Assembly (NCBI RefSeq): GCF_000378445.1
Contig: NZ_KB899751.1
Coordinates: 1-29,221 of the forward strand
Reading direction: 5' to 3'
DNA from: Deinococcus aquatilis DSM 23025
Lineage (GTDB): Bacteria > Deinococcota > Deinococci > Deinococcales > Deinococcaceae
DNA: 29,221 nt
Within the stretch, counting starts at the first letter, position 1; every line of letters starts with the position of its first letter. The position numbers and the translations under genes were made by a program. A model generated the notes under the pieces. It had not been told where the DNA came from. It worked only from the letters and a program-made list of their open reading frames with translations, and searched no databases. Shown here piece after piece: positions 8,104-15,296 of the stretch.

Positions 8104-8163
8104 TCTTGAAGGACTGACGTTCGCTTTCCTTTCAGGCCCCCCGGCCCTTCCCAAGGAGTCCAT

Positions 8164-9432
8164 ATGAAACACGCTCTGCGCCTGCTCACTCTCGGTCTCG
8201 CCTTCAGCGCCGCCTCCGGCCACCTCAGCACCGCTGCCGCCCAGCAGCCCGTAGAAATCCAGTTCTGGACGTGGTACCTCAGCCCCAAATTCGATCCGTA
8301 CATCAAGACCACCATCGCCGCGTTCGAGAAGGCCAACCCCACCATCAAGGTCAAATGGTTCGATAAGCAGGCCACGATGGTGCAGGACTTTATTGCCAGC
8401 GTGAACATGGGCGGCGCTCCCGACGTGGTGAACCTGAACATCGACGAAACGGCCAAGGCCGCACAGAACGGCTTTTTGCGGGCTGTGGACGGTCTGACTC
8501 CTGCGGCCACCCTCAAAACCACCTTCTACCCTCAAACGCTGCGAAATTTTACGATTGGCGGCAAGGTGTACGGCTACCCGTGGTACGGCTCGCTGAACGA
8601 AGGCGTGCTGCTGTACAACCCCGATCTGCTGAAAAAAGCCGGTGTAGCTGCGCCGCGCAACATGACCGAGATGCTGAATATGGTCAAGGCCGTGAAAGAT
8701 AAAACGGGCGCTTACGCGTGGGTTCCGGCCCTCAAAGACCCCGGCGGCGCGTCGTTCCTCGGCTATTTCTTCTCGGATGGCCTGCCGATTTACGATGCTG
8801 GCGGCAAGGCGGCCTTCAATTCTCCCGCGCATATTGCCCTGCTGCAGCGCTACGTAGACCTGTTCAAGGGCGGCTACCTGCCCGAAGACGCGCTCCGCAA
8901 AGAAGCCTTCCAGCTTGCCACCGAACTGTACGCCCAGAACAAGGTTGCGATGATCGTGGGCGGCCCGCAGGCCCTGAACCGCATCAAGGATTCCAACCCC
9001 AGCCTGTACGCCAAAACGGTGGTCACGACTGCGCCGCTGGGCAGGGCCAACGTACAGACGGGCACCAGCATGGGCATGGTCATTCCCACCGCCAGCAAGC
9101 ACCCCGCCGAGGCTGCCAAACTCGCCGCCTTCTTTACCAACAACGCCAACCAGATTGCTTTTGCCAAGATCGTGCCGATTGTGCCCACCACCGCCGCCGC
9201 CCAGAACGATCCCTATTTCAAGAAGGTCAGCGCCGATCCGATTGCCAAGGCCACCAGTCTGGTGGGTGCGTCGGGCCGCTTTATCAACCCCGGTTTCAAG
9301 GTTCCGGGCAACAGTGACGACCTGTACAAGAACTTCAGCGACAACATAGAAGCCGCCATGCTGGGCAAGAAAACAGCGGCTCAGGCACTCAATGACACGG
9401 TGAGTTACTGGAACGCCAACATGAGCAAGTAA
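8164..9432 (+). CDS. ABC transporter sugar-binding protein (CUT1, family 1)
   Basis: A 422-residue periplasmic/extracellular solute-binding protein of the MalE/UgpB class. The first 27 or so residues form a Sec signal peptide with a likely signal peptidase I site after STAAAQ. There is no lipobox Cys. The mature protein opens with VEIQFWTWYLSP and FEKANPTIKVKW, the usual first lobe, then GGAPDVVNLN and YGYPWYGSLNEGVLLYNPDLLKKAG, typical of oligosaccharide binders. An AAGGAG lies 5 nt before the ATG. It is followed by two permeases and NagZ, so the ligand may be a GlcNAc- or MurNAc-containing saccharide, though the sequence alone says only 'carbohydrate'. Confidence 0.9.
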   Translation: MKHALRLLTLGLAFSAASGHLSTAAAQQPVEIQFWTWYLSPKFDPYIKTTIAAFEKANPTIKVKWFDKQATMVQDFIASVNMGGAPDVVNLNIDETAKAAQNGFLRAVDGLTPAATLKTTFYPQTLRNFTIGGKVYGYPWYGSLNEGVLLYNPDLLKKAGVAAPRNMTEMLNMVKAVKDKTGAYAWVPALKDPGGASFLGYFFSDGLPIYDAGGKAAFNSPAHIALLQRYVDLFKGGYLPEDALRKEAFQLATELYAQNKVAMIVGGPQALNRIKDSNPSLYAKTVVTTAPLGRANVQTGTSMGMVIPTASKHPAEAAKLAAFFTNNANQIAFAKIVPIVPTTAAAQNDPYFKKVSADPIAKATSLVGASGRFINPGFKVPGNSDDLYKNFSDNIEAAMLGKKTAAQALNDTVSYWNANMSK

Positions 9433-9474
9433 GGGTCTGGGGCGCGGAAGTCCATTCCTCGCCCCGCCTGTACT

Positions 9475-9503
9475 GGCCCGCCTGCCGAGTGTCGGGGCGG
9501 GCC
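9475..9503 (+). other. Stable intercistronic stem-loop between binding-protein and permease genes
   Basis: GGCCCGCC (9475-9482) pairs with GGCGGGCC (9496-9503), and an inner CCGA-GTG-TCGG continues the stem past a 2-nt bulge. No U-run follows, so it is more likely an mRNA-stabilising or partial-attenuation hairpin than a full terminator. Such structures are known behind binding-protein genes, where they keep binding protein in excess over permease. A second weaker pairing, GGGGCG / CGCCCC, lies just upstream. Confidence 0.6.
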
Positions 9504-9585
9504 GATGCTTGGGCTGATCCGCCGGGTTAATCCGGGCGTAAGCTGAACCCACCCAACCTCTTCCCAGCTCTCAAGGAGGTGTTTC

Positions 9586-10527
9586 ATGACCCGTGCCCAG
9601 CGCCGCCGACCCGCTCCCGCCCGCTCCGCTTTTTCATGGCGTGACACGCTGCTGTCGTATGCATTTTTGGCCCCCGCCCTGATCCTGCTGACCCTCTTTA
9701 CCTTCTATCCGCTGGCTTACGGCAGTTATCTGGGCTTTACCGAGTACGGTGGGGCGCGGTTCGGGCAGGGACTCCCGCCCAAATGGATCGGGCTGGACAA
9801 CTTCCGCACCCTGTTTGCCGACCCGCTGTTTCTGACCTCGCTGGGCAACAGCGTGAAATACCTGATCGTGGTGCCCGTCTTGCAGTTGGCGTCGTTGGCG
9901 GTGGCCGTGCTGGTCAACAAGAATCTGCCTGCCATGCCGTTTTTCAGGGCGGCCTATTACGTGCCGGTTGTCACCAGTATTTCTCTGGCCGCCGTGATGT
10001 GGGAATGGGTGTACAACAAGGACGGCACGCTGAATTGGGTGCTGGGGGCGCTGCATCTGCTGCCGGGTGGGGCGGTGGGATGGCTCAACAGCGAGTACAC
10101 CGCGTTCTGGGCCGTCATGCTGGTCACGTTCTGGCGTGGCTTCGGCTATTACATGGTGCTGTATCTGGCGGGCCTACAGGGCATTCCCGAGGAGCTGGAA
10201 GAGGCGGCGGTGCTGGACGGCGCGTCGGCGTGGCAGCGGTTCTGGAAAATCACGGTGCCCATGATGAAACCCACCATCTTGCTGTGCAGCCTGCTTTCGA
10301 CCATCGCCGCGCTGCGCGTGCTGGAAGAGGTTTTGGTGCTCACCAATGGCGGCCCGCTGAACAGCACGTATACCGCGCTGATGTACGTCTATTCCAAAGC
10401 GTTTCAGGGCTTCAACTTCGATTACGGGCTGGCAAGTGCGGCGGGTCTGGTGGTGGCGGTGGTGGCTCTGGCGCTGTCGGTCGCCAACTTCCGGCTGTTC
10501 CGTGACAGCAGCGGGGAAGGCACATGA
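9586..10527 (+). CDS. ABC sugar transporter permease, MalF/UgpA type
   Basis: A 313-residue inner-membrane permease. It has about six hydrophobic segments, the first at about residues 22-45 (LLSYAFLAPALILLTLFTFY). The EAA loop that docks the ATPase is EELEEAAVLDGASAWQRFW (about 203-221), followed by KITVPMMKP. The ATG has AAGGAGG about 7 nt upstream, which makes it a strong initiation site after the 153-bp hairpin-bearing gap. Its stop overlaps the next permease start (ATGA), as expected for subunits needed in equal amounts. No ATPase gene is present in the cluster. Confidence 0.93.
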   Translation: MTRAQRRRPAPARSAFSWRDTLLSYAFLAPALILLTLFTFYPLAYGSYLGFTEYGGARFGQGLPPKWIGLDNFRTLFADPLFLTSLGNSVKYLIVVPVLQLASLAVAVLVNKNLPAMPFFRAAYYVPVVTSISLAAVMWEWVYNKDGTLNWVLGALHLLPGGAVGWLNSEYTAFWAVMLVTFWRGFGYYMVLYLAGLQGIPEELEEAAVLDGASAWQRFWKITVPMMKPTILLCSLLSTIAALRVLEEVLVLTNGGPLNSTYTALMYVYSKAFQGFNFDYGLASAAGLVVAVVALALSVANFRLFRDSSGEGT

Positions 10528-11402
10528 GCGCCGTCACCCGGCCCATACCCCTCACCGTGCCGCGCCGCAAGAGCAACCGCAAGGCGCTCCGGCTGGTGCT
10601 GCGTTACGTCCTCCTGACCCTCGTTCTGATCTTTGCCGTATTTCCGTTCGTCTGGACGCTGGCGATTGCCATCACCGACAAACGCGCCGGAACCAGCATC
10701 TATGATTTTCCGGCCAGCCTGTTTCCCAAAGCCGTCACCCTGAACAACTTTTTGGAGGTCTACCGGACTTTCGAGCTGGGCAAGTATGTCTGGAACAGCA
10801 TTTCTATTACGGTCCTGACGGTGATTGGCACGCTGGTGGTGTCGGCACTGGCGGCCTATCCGCTGGCCCGCTTCCGCTTTCCGGGCCGCAATATCATTTT
10901 TGCCATCATCGTGGCGACGCTGGTGTTGCCGGGCGAAACCACTTTTATCGTCAATACCCTGACCCTCAAAAAACTGGGCCTCCTGGGCACGCATCTGGGC
11001 GTGGTCATTCCCACCATCGCGGGCGCATTCGGCATCTTCCTCATGCGGCAGGCTTTTCTGGGCGTGCCCACCGCCCTCCTGGAAGCGGCGCGGCTGGACG
11101 GTGCGGGCGAGATGACCATTCTGACCCGGATCATGCTGCCGCTGACCAAACCTTCCCTGGCCGCGTTGGGCATTTTTACGCTGGTGGGCACCTGGAATGC
11201 CTATTTCTGGCCCATGCTGGTGCTGTCTGCCGCGCCCGACAAAGCGCCGCTGAGTGTGGCCGTGCTGCGCCTGAAGGGACAATTCAACTACGATCCTTTT
11301 AACATCGCCGCCGGTTCGCTGATCATGATGCTGCCCGTGCTGCTGGTGTTTCTGGCAGCTCAGCGCTACTTCATGAAAGGGATGGAAGGGGCGGTGAAGT
11401 GA
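10524..11402 (+). CDS. ABC sugar transporter permease, MalG/UgpE type
   Basis: A 292-residue inner-membrane permease that pairs with the upstream MalF-type subunit. A basic N-terminus is followed by a membrane segment (VLLTLVLIFAVFPFVWTLAI) and four or five more. The EAA loop is TALLEAARLDGAGEMTILTR (about 192-211), followed by IMLPLTKP. The start overlaps the previous stop by 4 nt, and the stop overlaps the NagZ start as GTGA, so three genes are translationally coupled. The substrate is the same as that of the binding protein. Confidence 0.93.
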   Translation: MSAVTRPIPLTVPRRKSNRKALRLVLRYVLLTLVLIFAVFPFVWTLAIAITDKRAGTSIYDFPASLFPKAVTLNNFLEVYRTFELGKYVWNSISITVLTVIGTLVVSALAAYPLARFRFPGRNIIFAIIVATLVLPGETTFIVNTLTLKKLGLLGTHLGVVIPTIAGAFGIFLMRQAFLGVPTALLEAARLDGAGEMTILTRIMLPLTKPSLAALGIFTLVGTWNAYFWPMLVLSAAPDKAPLSVAVLRLKGQFNYDPFNIAAGSLIMMLPVLLVFLAAQRYFMKGMEGAVK

Positions 11403-12874
11403 CGGCGGCTGTGAACCCCAACCGCACCCTGATCATCGATCTTCCCGGCCCCGACCTCACGCCCGAACAGGCCCGGTTTCTGGCCCGCTACGGCTTTGGC
11501 GGTGTGTGCCTGTTTGCCCGCAATTTCAGCACGCCGCAGCGCACGGCCCAACTGGTGCGGGATATCCGGCAGGCGCTGGGGCACGACGCCCTGATTGCCA
11601 CCGATCAGGAGGGGGGCGCGGTGTTGCGCCGTCTGGACCGGCCACACGCGCCCACGCCGCAAGCCCTGGGCATGATGGGCAGCGAGGAAGCGGCGCGGGA
11701 AGCGGGCCAGATTGCCGCACGCGGGCTGATTGAACTGGGCCTCAACTGGAACTACGCGCCGAGTCTGGATGTCAACGTGAATCCGCACAATCCGGTGATT
11801 GGCGAGCGAGCATTTGGCCGTGACCCCGATCTGGTGGCGCGGCTGGGCGTGGCGTGGGCGCTGGGCAGCGAGGAAGAGGGCGTACTGAGCGCCGTCAAGC
11901 ACTTTCCGGGGCATGGTGATACCACTCAGGACAGTCACCTGACCCTGCCCACCGTGAATAAATCCCGCGCACAACTGGAGCAGACCGAATGGCGGCCTTT
12001 CCGGGCAGCAGTGGCGGCAGGCGTGGGCAGCATCATGACCGCCCATATCGTTTATCCCGCGCTGGACGCCGTGCAGCCCGCCACCCTCTCGCCCGCCTTC
12101 CTGACCGACCTCCTCAGAACCGCTTGGAACTATGACGGCGTAGTCGTGACCGACGCCACCGATATGCACGCCATCGCGGATCGCCACCCACACGGCGAGG
12201 CCGCTCCGTTGGCGCTGCTGGCCGGAGCCGACGCCGTACTGAGTTGCGGGCACGGCGACCTGACCACCCACGCCGACCACGCCGCTGCCCTCGTGCGGGC
12301 GCTGGATGAGGGCCGACTGATGCCCCAGCGTGTGGCCCAGGCGGTCAGCCGTCTGGAACATGCTGCCGCCCGCTTTCCCGGTACACCGCGCCCCTATTCC
12401 CCAGCCCAGCAAGTGGCCGACGAAAACCAGATTCAGGCCTGGGCGGCTCAGAGCATCACCTTCAGCGGCCATTGGCCTACGCCCGATCCTGCCGCGCCCC
12501 TCCTGCTGATCGTGCCCGAAATGGGCGAAATCGGCGGCCCATACGGTGATCCGCCCAGCGGTGCGGCGTTGGCAGATGCCCTTCGCCCCCACTTTCCGGC
12601 CCTGCAGGTGGCCCTTCTGCGCGGCGACCCAGCAGAAGCGTTGGCCCTTCTGACTCGGTTTCCTGCTGCGCCTGTGCTGTTTGCCACCGCCAACCGCTGG
12701 GGCCTGAGTTCGGCCCAGACCGCACTTCTGCCGACGTTACAGACGCGCCCACACGTCCTTCATCTGGCCCTCTGGAATCCCGAACACGCTGCCGTCCTGC
12801 CTTTTCCAGCACTGGTTTCGCACGGATTTCGACCCGTCAATCTGCGGGCAGGGGCACAGGCATTGGCCGAATAG
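11399..12874 (+). CDS. nagZ: NagZ-type beta-N-acetylhexosaminidase (glycoside hydrolase family 3)
   Basis: A 491-residue GH3 enzyme that removes terminal GlcNAc from GlcNAc-anhydroMurNAc (muropeptide) or related sugars. The TIM-barrel domain spans about 1-340. TDQEGGAVLRRL (68-79) binds the sugar. The flexible loop KHFPGHGDTTQDSH (167-180) carries the Asp-His acid/base dyad (D178, H180). The nucleophile is the Asp of VVVTDATDMHAI (D252). A further C-terminal domain of about 130 residues resembles the two-domain Bacillus-type NagZ. There is no signal peptide, so hydrolysis is cytoplasmic, after import by the upstream transporter. The start is GTG at 11399 with AAGGGG 7 nt upstream, overlapping the permease stop. 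Family known; exact substrate inferred. Confidence 0.92.
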   Translation: MTAAVNPNRTLIIDLPGPDLTPEQARFLARYGFGGVCLFARNFSTPQRTAQLVRDIRQALGHDALIATDQEGGAVLRRLDRPHAPTPQALGMMGSEEAAREAGQIAARGLIELGLNWNYAPSLDVNVNPHNPVIGERAFGRDPDLVARLGVAWALGSEEEGVLSAVKHFPGHGDTTQDSHLTLPTVNKSRAQLEQTEWRPFRAAVAAGVGSIMTAHIVYPALDAVQPATLSPAFLTDLLRTAWNYDGVVVTDATDMHAIADRHPHGEAAPLALLAGADAVLSCGHGDLTTHADHAAALVRALDEGRLMPQRVAQAVSRLEHAAARFPGTPRPYSPAQQVADENQIQAWAAQSITFSGHWPTPDPAAPLLLIVPEMGEIGGPYGDPPSGAALADALRPHFPALQVALLRGDPAEALALLTRFPAAPVLFATANRWGLSSAQTALLPTLQTRPHVLHLALWNPEHAAVLPFPALVSHGFRPVNLRAGAQALAE

Positions 12875-12894
12875 TCGAAAGTCCAGTCGTCACT

Positions 12895-13536
12895 TCAGGC
12901 AGGCTCTCCGGCGACCAGCTCCGGCACTCGCGGCAACATCGGCAGTTCCACCGATTCATGGCCCCGGTTGATGATCTGCCCGCCGCTGAAGGCGGCCACG
13001 CTGTCCAGCACCCGTTCCCAGGTCATGCGCTGGAGTGCGTGGACTCCCAGAACATAGGCCATTCGGTCAAAATGCGATTGGTTTCTCATGACCGATTCGA
13101 CCTGCAACACCAGGTGCCCAGCCCGTTTTCCCGGCAACACCCGGAATTCGGAGGTGCCTGCATCGGGGTGAAGGCGCAGCGTGCGGGCGCGGAAGTCCAG
13201 GTCGTCCACATGTTCGATGACCACCCGTGCGCGGCGTGTGCACAGCAGCAAGATCCACAACCGGTCCCCCTGCGAAATGGGCGGCACCGGGTGGTCTAGC
13301 CCCCGGAACCAAGCCAATGCTTTGGGCGCGTGCTGGGGCAGGTGGTGACGCCAGTCGGCGGCGATGTCCTGCGGCGTGCGCGTGCATCCCTGCACCTCGG
13401 CCCAGTAGCGGCGGCGGGTCAGTGGCCCTACGCCTTCTTGGGGAGTACTGGGGCGCAGCGGCTCTTGCGGCCCACGCAGGATCAGGGCGGCCACTGCCAA
13501 CGCAGGCAGGGCAAGCAGTGAAGTAAGGCGAACCAT
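12895..13536 (-). CDS. Membrane-anchored or secreted protein of unknown function
   Basis: A 213-residue protein. The first about 22 residues (MVRLTSLLALPALAVAALIL) form a signal peptide or single anchor without a lipobox. The rest looks like a compact alpha/beta domain: RRRYWAEVQGCTRTPQDIAADWRHH, a basic RTLRLHPDAG segment, and a C-terminal helix with WERVLDSVAAFSGG. The layout recalls START/SRPBCC-like DUF1990 proteins, but I cannot confirm that. GGAGG 5 nt before the ATG fixes the start. It is convergent with nagZ (20 bp apart), so it is not part of that operon. Confidence 0.7.
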   Translation of the reverse strand: MVRLTSLLALPALAVAALILRGPQEPLRPSTPQEGVGPLTRRRYWAEVQGCTRTPQDIAADWRHHLPQHAPKALAWFRGLDHPVPPISQGDRLWILLLCTRRARVVIEHVDDLDFRARTLRLHPDAGTSEFRVLPGKRAGHLVLQVESVMRNQSHFDRMAYVLGVHALQRMTWERVLDSVAAFSGGQIINRGHESVELPMLPRVPELVAGEPA

Positions 13537-13564
13537 AACAGCCTCCGACGCCAGAAAGGGATGC

Positions 13565-13590
13565 CATCGACACAGGTGGACTTGTCGATG
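13565..13590. repeat. Perfect inverted repeat upstream of the unknown membrane-anchored gene
   Basis: CATCGACA (13565-13572) and TGTCGATG (13583-13590) are separated by 10 bp. It lies 29-54 bp upstream of the minus-strand ATG at 13536. A -10-like TATCTT (minus strand, 13614-13609) sits just beyond it. Operator or 5'-UTR hairpin are both possible. Confidence 0.4.
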
Positions 13591-13774
13591 TTTTCCGGCA
13601 GTGCAGGCAAGATAGCGGCTGCTGCTCTCTTAAAAACCAGACTCATCCTTGAGAGAGTCCAGAGAAACAGAGAAAATGCTGCCTTCAGCTCGACAATCGA
13701 TACAAATAACCAGTTTGACACTCTCTCTAAAGTCCTGTCCATGCCGCTCTTATGTGCGGCGGGCCGAAGATGTC

Positions 13775-13780
13775 TACCTT
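13775..13780 (+). promoter_or_regulatory. Leaderless-type -10 element of the HAD gene
   Basis: TACCTT lies exactly 6 nt before the ATG at 13787, and no Shine-Dalgarno is visible. A TTGACA farther upstream (about 13713) is too distant to pair with it. Confidence 0.5.
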
Positions 13781-13786
13781 GACCGC

Positions 13787-14440
13787 ATGTATAAAGGCGT
13801 CATTTTTGATATCGACGGTACCCTCGTAGACAGTAACGATGCCCATGCCCGTGCCTGGGTGAAGGCTTTTGCCGATGAGCACATTACTGTTCCGTTCGAT
13901 CAGGTGCGCCCACTGATCGGCATGGGTAGTGATCAGATGGTGCCTCGCCTGACAGACGTTCAAAAGGACTCACCCACGTTCAAGCGGCTCGGTGAGGCCT
14001 GGAAACAGCACTTTCAGGCCGAAGAAATGCCTCACCTGAAGGCCCAGCCCGGCGTGCGTGCCCTGATCGAGCGGCTGCAGGAGCGTGGACTGCGCCTGAT
14101 CGTGGGCACATCGGCAGACGAGGCTCTGGTGGCCGACCTGCTCAGGGTTGCTGGCGTAGATGATCTGTTGACCGAATACACGACCGCCTCGGATGTGGAA
14201 TCCTCCAAGCCGGAGCCGGATATCGTGCAGGCCGCCGTGACCAAGCTTGGGCTGGCCCCCGCCGAAGTCCTGATGGTCGGGGATACTCCCTTTGATATAG
14301 AGAGTGCCCACAAGGCTGGCGTGGCGACGGTGGCCCTGCGCTGCGGCGGAGACACCCGTTTCGAGGGCGCGGCGGCAGTGTACGCCGATCCCCAGGAGTG
14401 GTTGGAACAGCTGGATCAATCTCCACTGGGCAAGGGCTGA
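13787..14440 (+). CDS. HAD-superfamily hydrolase (beta-phosphoglucomutase / phosphoglycolate phosphatase-like)
   Basis: A 217-residue soluble HAD enzyme. Motif I is VIFDIDGTLVDS (D8 nucleophile, D10 acid/base). A helical C1 cap follows at about 16-85. Motif II is the Thr/Ser in IVGTSAD, motif III the Lys in SSKPEPDIV, and motif IV is MVGDTPFDIE. The small helical cap places it in the beta-phosphoglucomutase-like group; substrates in this group range from sugar phosphates to phosphoglycolate, so none is assigned. The open frame extends upstream of 13787, but the extra 46 residues show no homology-like pattern, and the leaderless -10 supports the ATG given. Confidence 0.88.
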   Translation: MYKGVIFDIDGTLVDSNDAHARAWVKAFADEHITVPFDQVRPLIGMGSDQMVPRLTDVQKDSPTFKRLGEAWKQHFQAEEMPHLKAQPGVRALIERLQERGLRLIVGTSADEALVADLLRVAGVDDLLTEYTTASDVESSKPEPDIVQAAVTKLGLAPAEVLMVGDTPFDIESAHKAGVATVALRCGGDTRFEGAAAVYADPQEWLEQLDQSPLGKG

Positions 14441-14550
14441 AACGAATTCCAGGACATTCCGTCACCCTTCCAGAATTTTTTCGAGCCGGGTTGAAAAACT
14501 CCGGCAGAAATCAAATCTGAACTACTGCATTGCCCGATGTAAGCATGCTT

Positions 14551-15273
14551 TTAGGCTGTCTGCTGCGCGGCCAGGGTCTGCAATTGTTGCGCGGCGTTCT
14601 CGCTGACCAGACCGCCGTGATAGGTCAGTATGGCCTCTGCGGGAAGCTGAGCCAGTTTGGCTACGCTCCGCACGGCTTCTGGCATATCTGCCGTTCCCTG
14701 CGCCCAGGGCAGGGTGAGCGTTCCCTGGTTGCTGCCCAGTGCGTCGCCAGAAATCACCACCCCGTCTGCCTCTACAAACAGGCTCAGGTGACCGACCGTG
14801 TGTCCCGGCGTATAGACGATCCGCACGCCACCCGCAAGGTCCAGCCGCTCGCCGTCTTCAAGCACCTGATCGACCTGGGCTTTGGGTGGGTTGTCGAACA
14901 CCGCCAGCATCTGAGGCGACATTCCCGCCCGCATTTCCGGCGTGGGCTGTTTCTGGCCCGGCAACTCGCCCTGCACATAGGGCAATTCTCCTGCCGAAGT
15001 CAGAACCCGTGCGCCTGTGGCCTCCACGATGGCGGGCAGCGAGCCGATATGATCCAGATCATGGTGCGTGATAATGACGCGCCTGATATCGCTCAGGCTC
15101 ATGCCAATTTCACTCAGCGCGGCCCCGATCTTGTCTTTCATGCCGGGAATGCCTGTATCCACCAGCGTTGCGCCCTGAAGGTCATCCACGATCAGCGCCA
15201 GAAACAGGGTCGAGGGGCCGCCGCCCATCATGGCCGTCAGTGGCAGGGCATAGACGTGATCGCTGATTTTCAT
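14551..15273 (-). CDS. Metallo-beta-lactamase-fold hydrolase
   Basis: A 240-residue cytoplasmic MBL-fold protein. The metal motif reads T-H-H-D-L-D-H (69-75), so the usual HxHxDH is HxDxDH (H70, D72, D74, H75). Further ligands are H158 (TPGHTVGH), D177 (ISGDAL) and H219 (TYHGG). VDTGIPG precedes the metal site, as in glyoxalase II- and YflN-like members. The substrate is unknown. It lies 23 bp downstream of the AI-2E-family transporter gene on the same strand and may be cotranscribed. TAGGGT 6 nt before the ATG could act as a leaderless -10 or partly as a Shine-Dalgarno (AGGGTG). Confidence 0.85.
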   Translation of the reverse strand: MKISDHVYALPLTAMMGGGPSTLFLALIVDDLQGATLVDTGIPGMKDKIGAALSEIGMSLSDIRRVIITHHDLDHIGSLPAIVEATGARVLTSAGELPYVQGELPGQKQPTPEMRAGMSPQMLAVFDNPPKAQVDQVLEDGERLDLAGGVRIVYTPGHTVGHLSLFVEADGVVISGDALGSNQGTLTLPWAQGTADMPEAVRSVAKLAQLPAEAILTYHGGLVSENAAQQLQTLAAQQTA

Positions 15274-15279
15274 ACGTTC

Positions 15280-15285
15280 ACCCTA
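15280..15285 (-). promoter_or_regulatory. Possible leaderless-type -10 element of the MBL-fold gene
   Basis: On the minus strand TAGGGT ends 6 nt before the ATG at 15273. The same bases contain AGGGTG, a possible ribosome site, so the call is ambiguous. Confidence 0.35.
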
Positions 15286-15296
15286 ACACTGGGGCC

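Noticed and set aside
7399..9552. A minus-strand open frame of 717 codons antisense to the regulator and binding-protein genes
   Set aside because: It mirrors the codon structure of two well-supported plus-strand genes, has no domain pattern or ribosome site, and is typical antisense openness in GC-rich DNA.
14441..14550. Possible terminator between the HAD and MBL-fold genes
   Set aside because: AATTC/GAATT before a T-run and a GCCGG/CCGGC pair are present, but the stems are only 5 bp, so neither is convincing.
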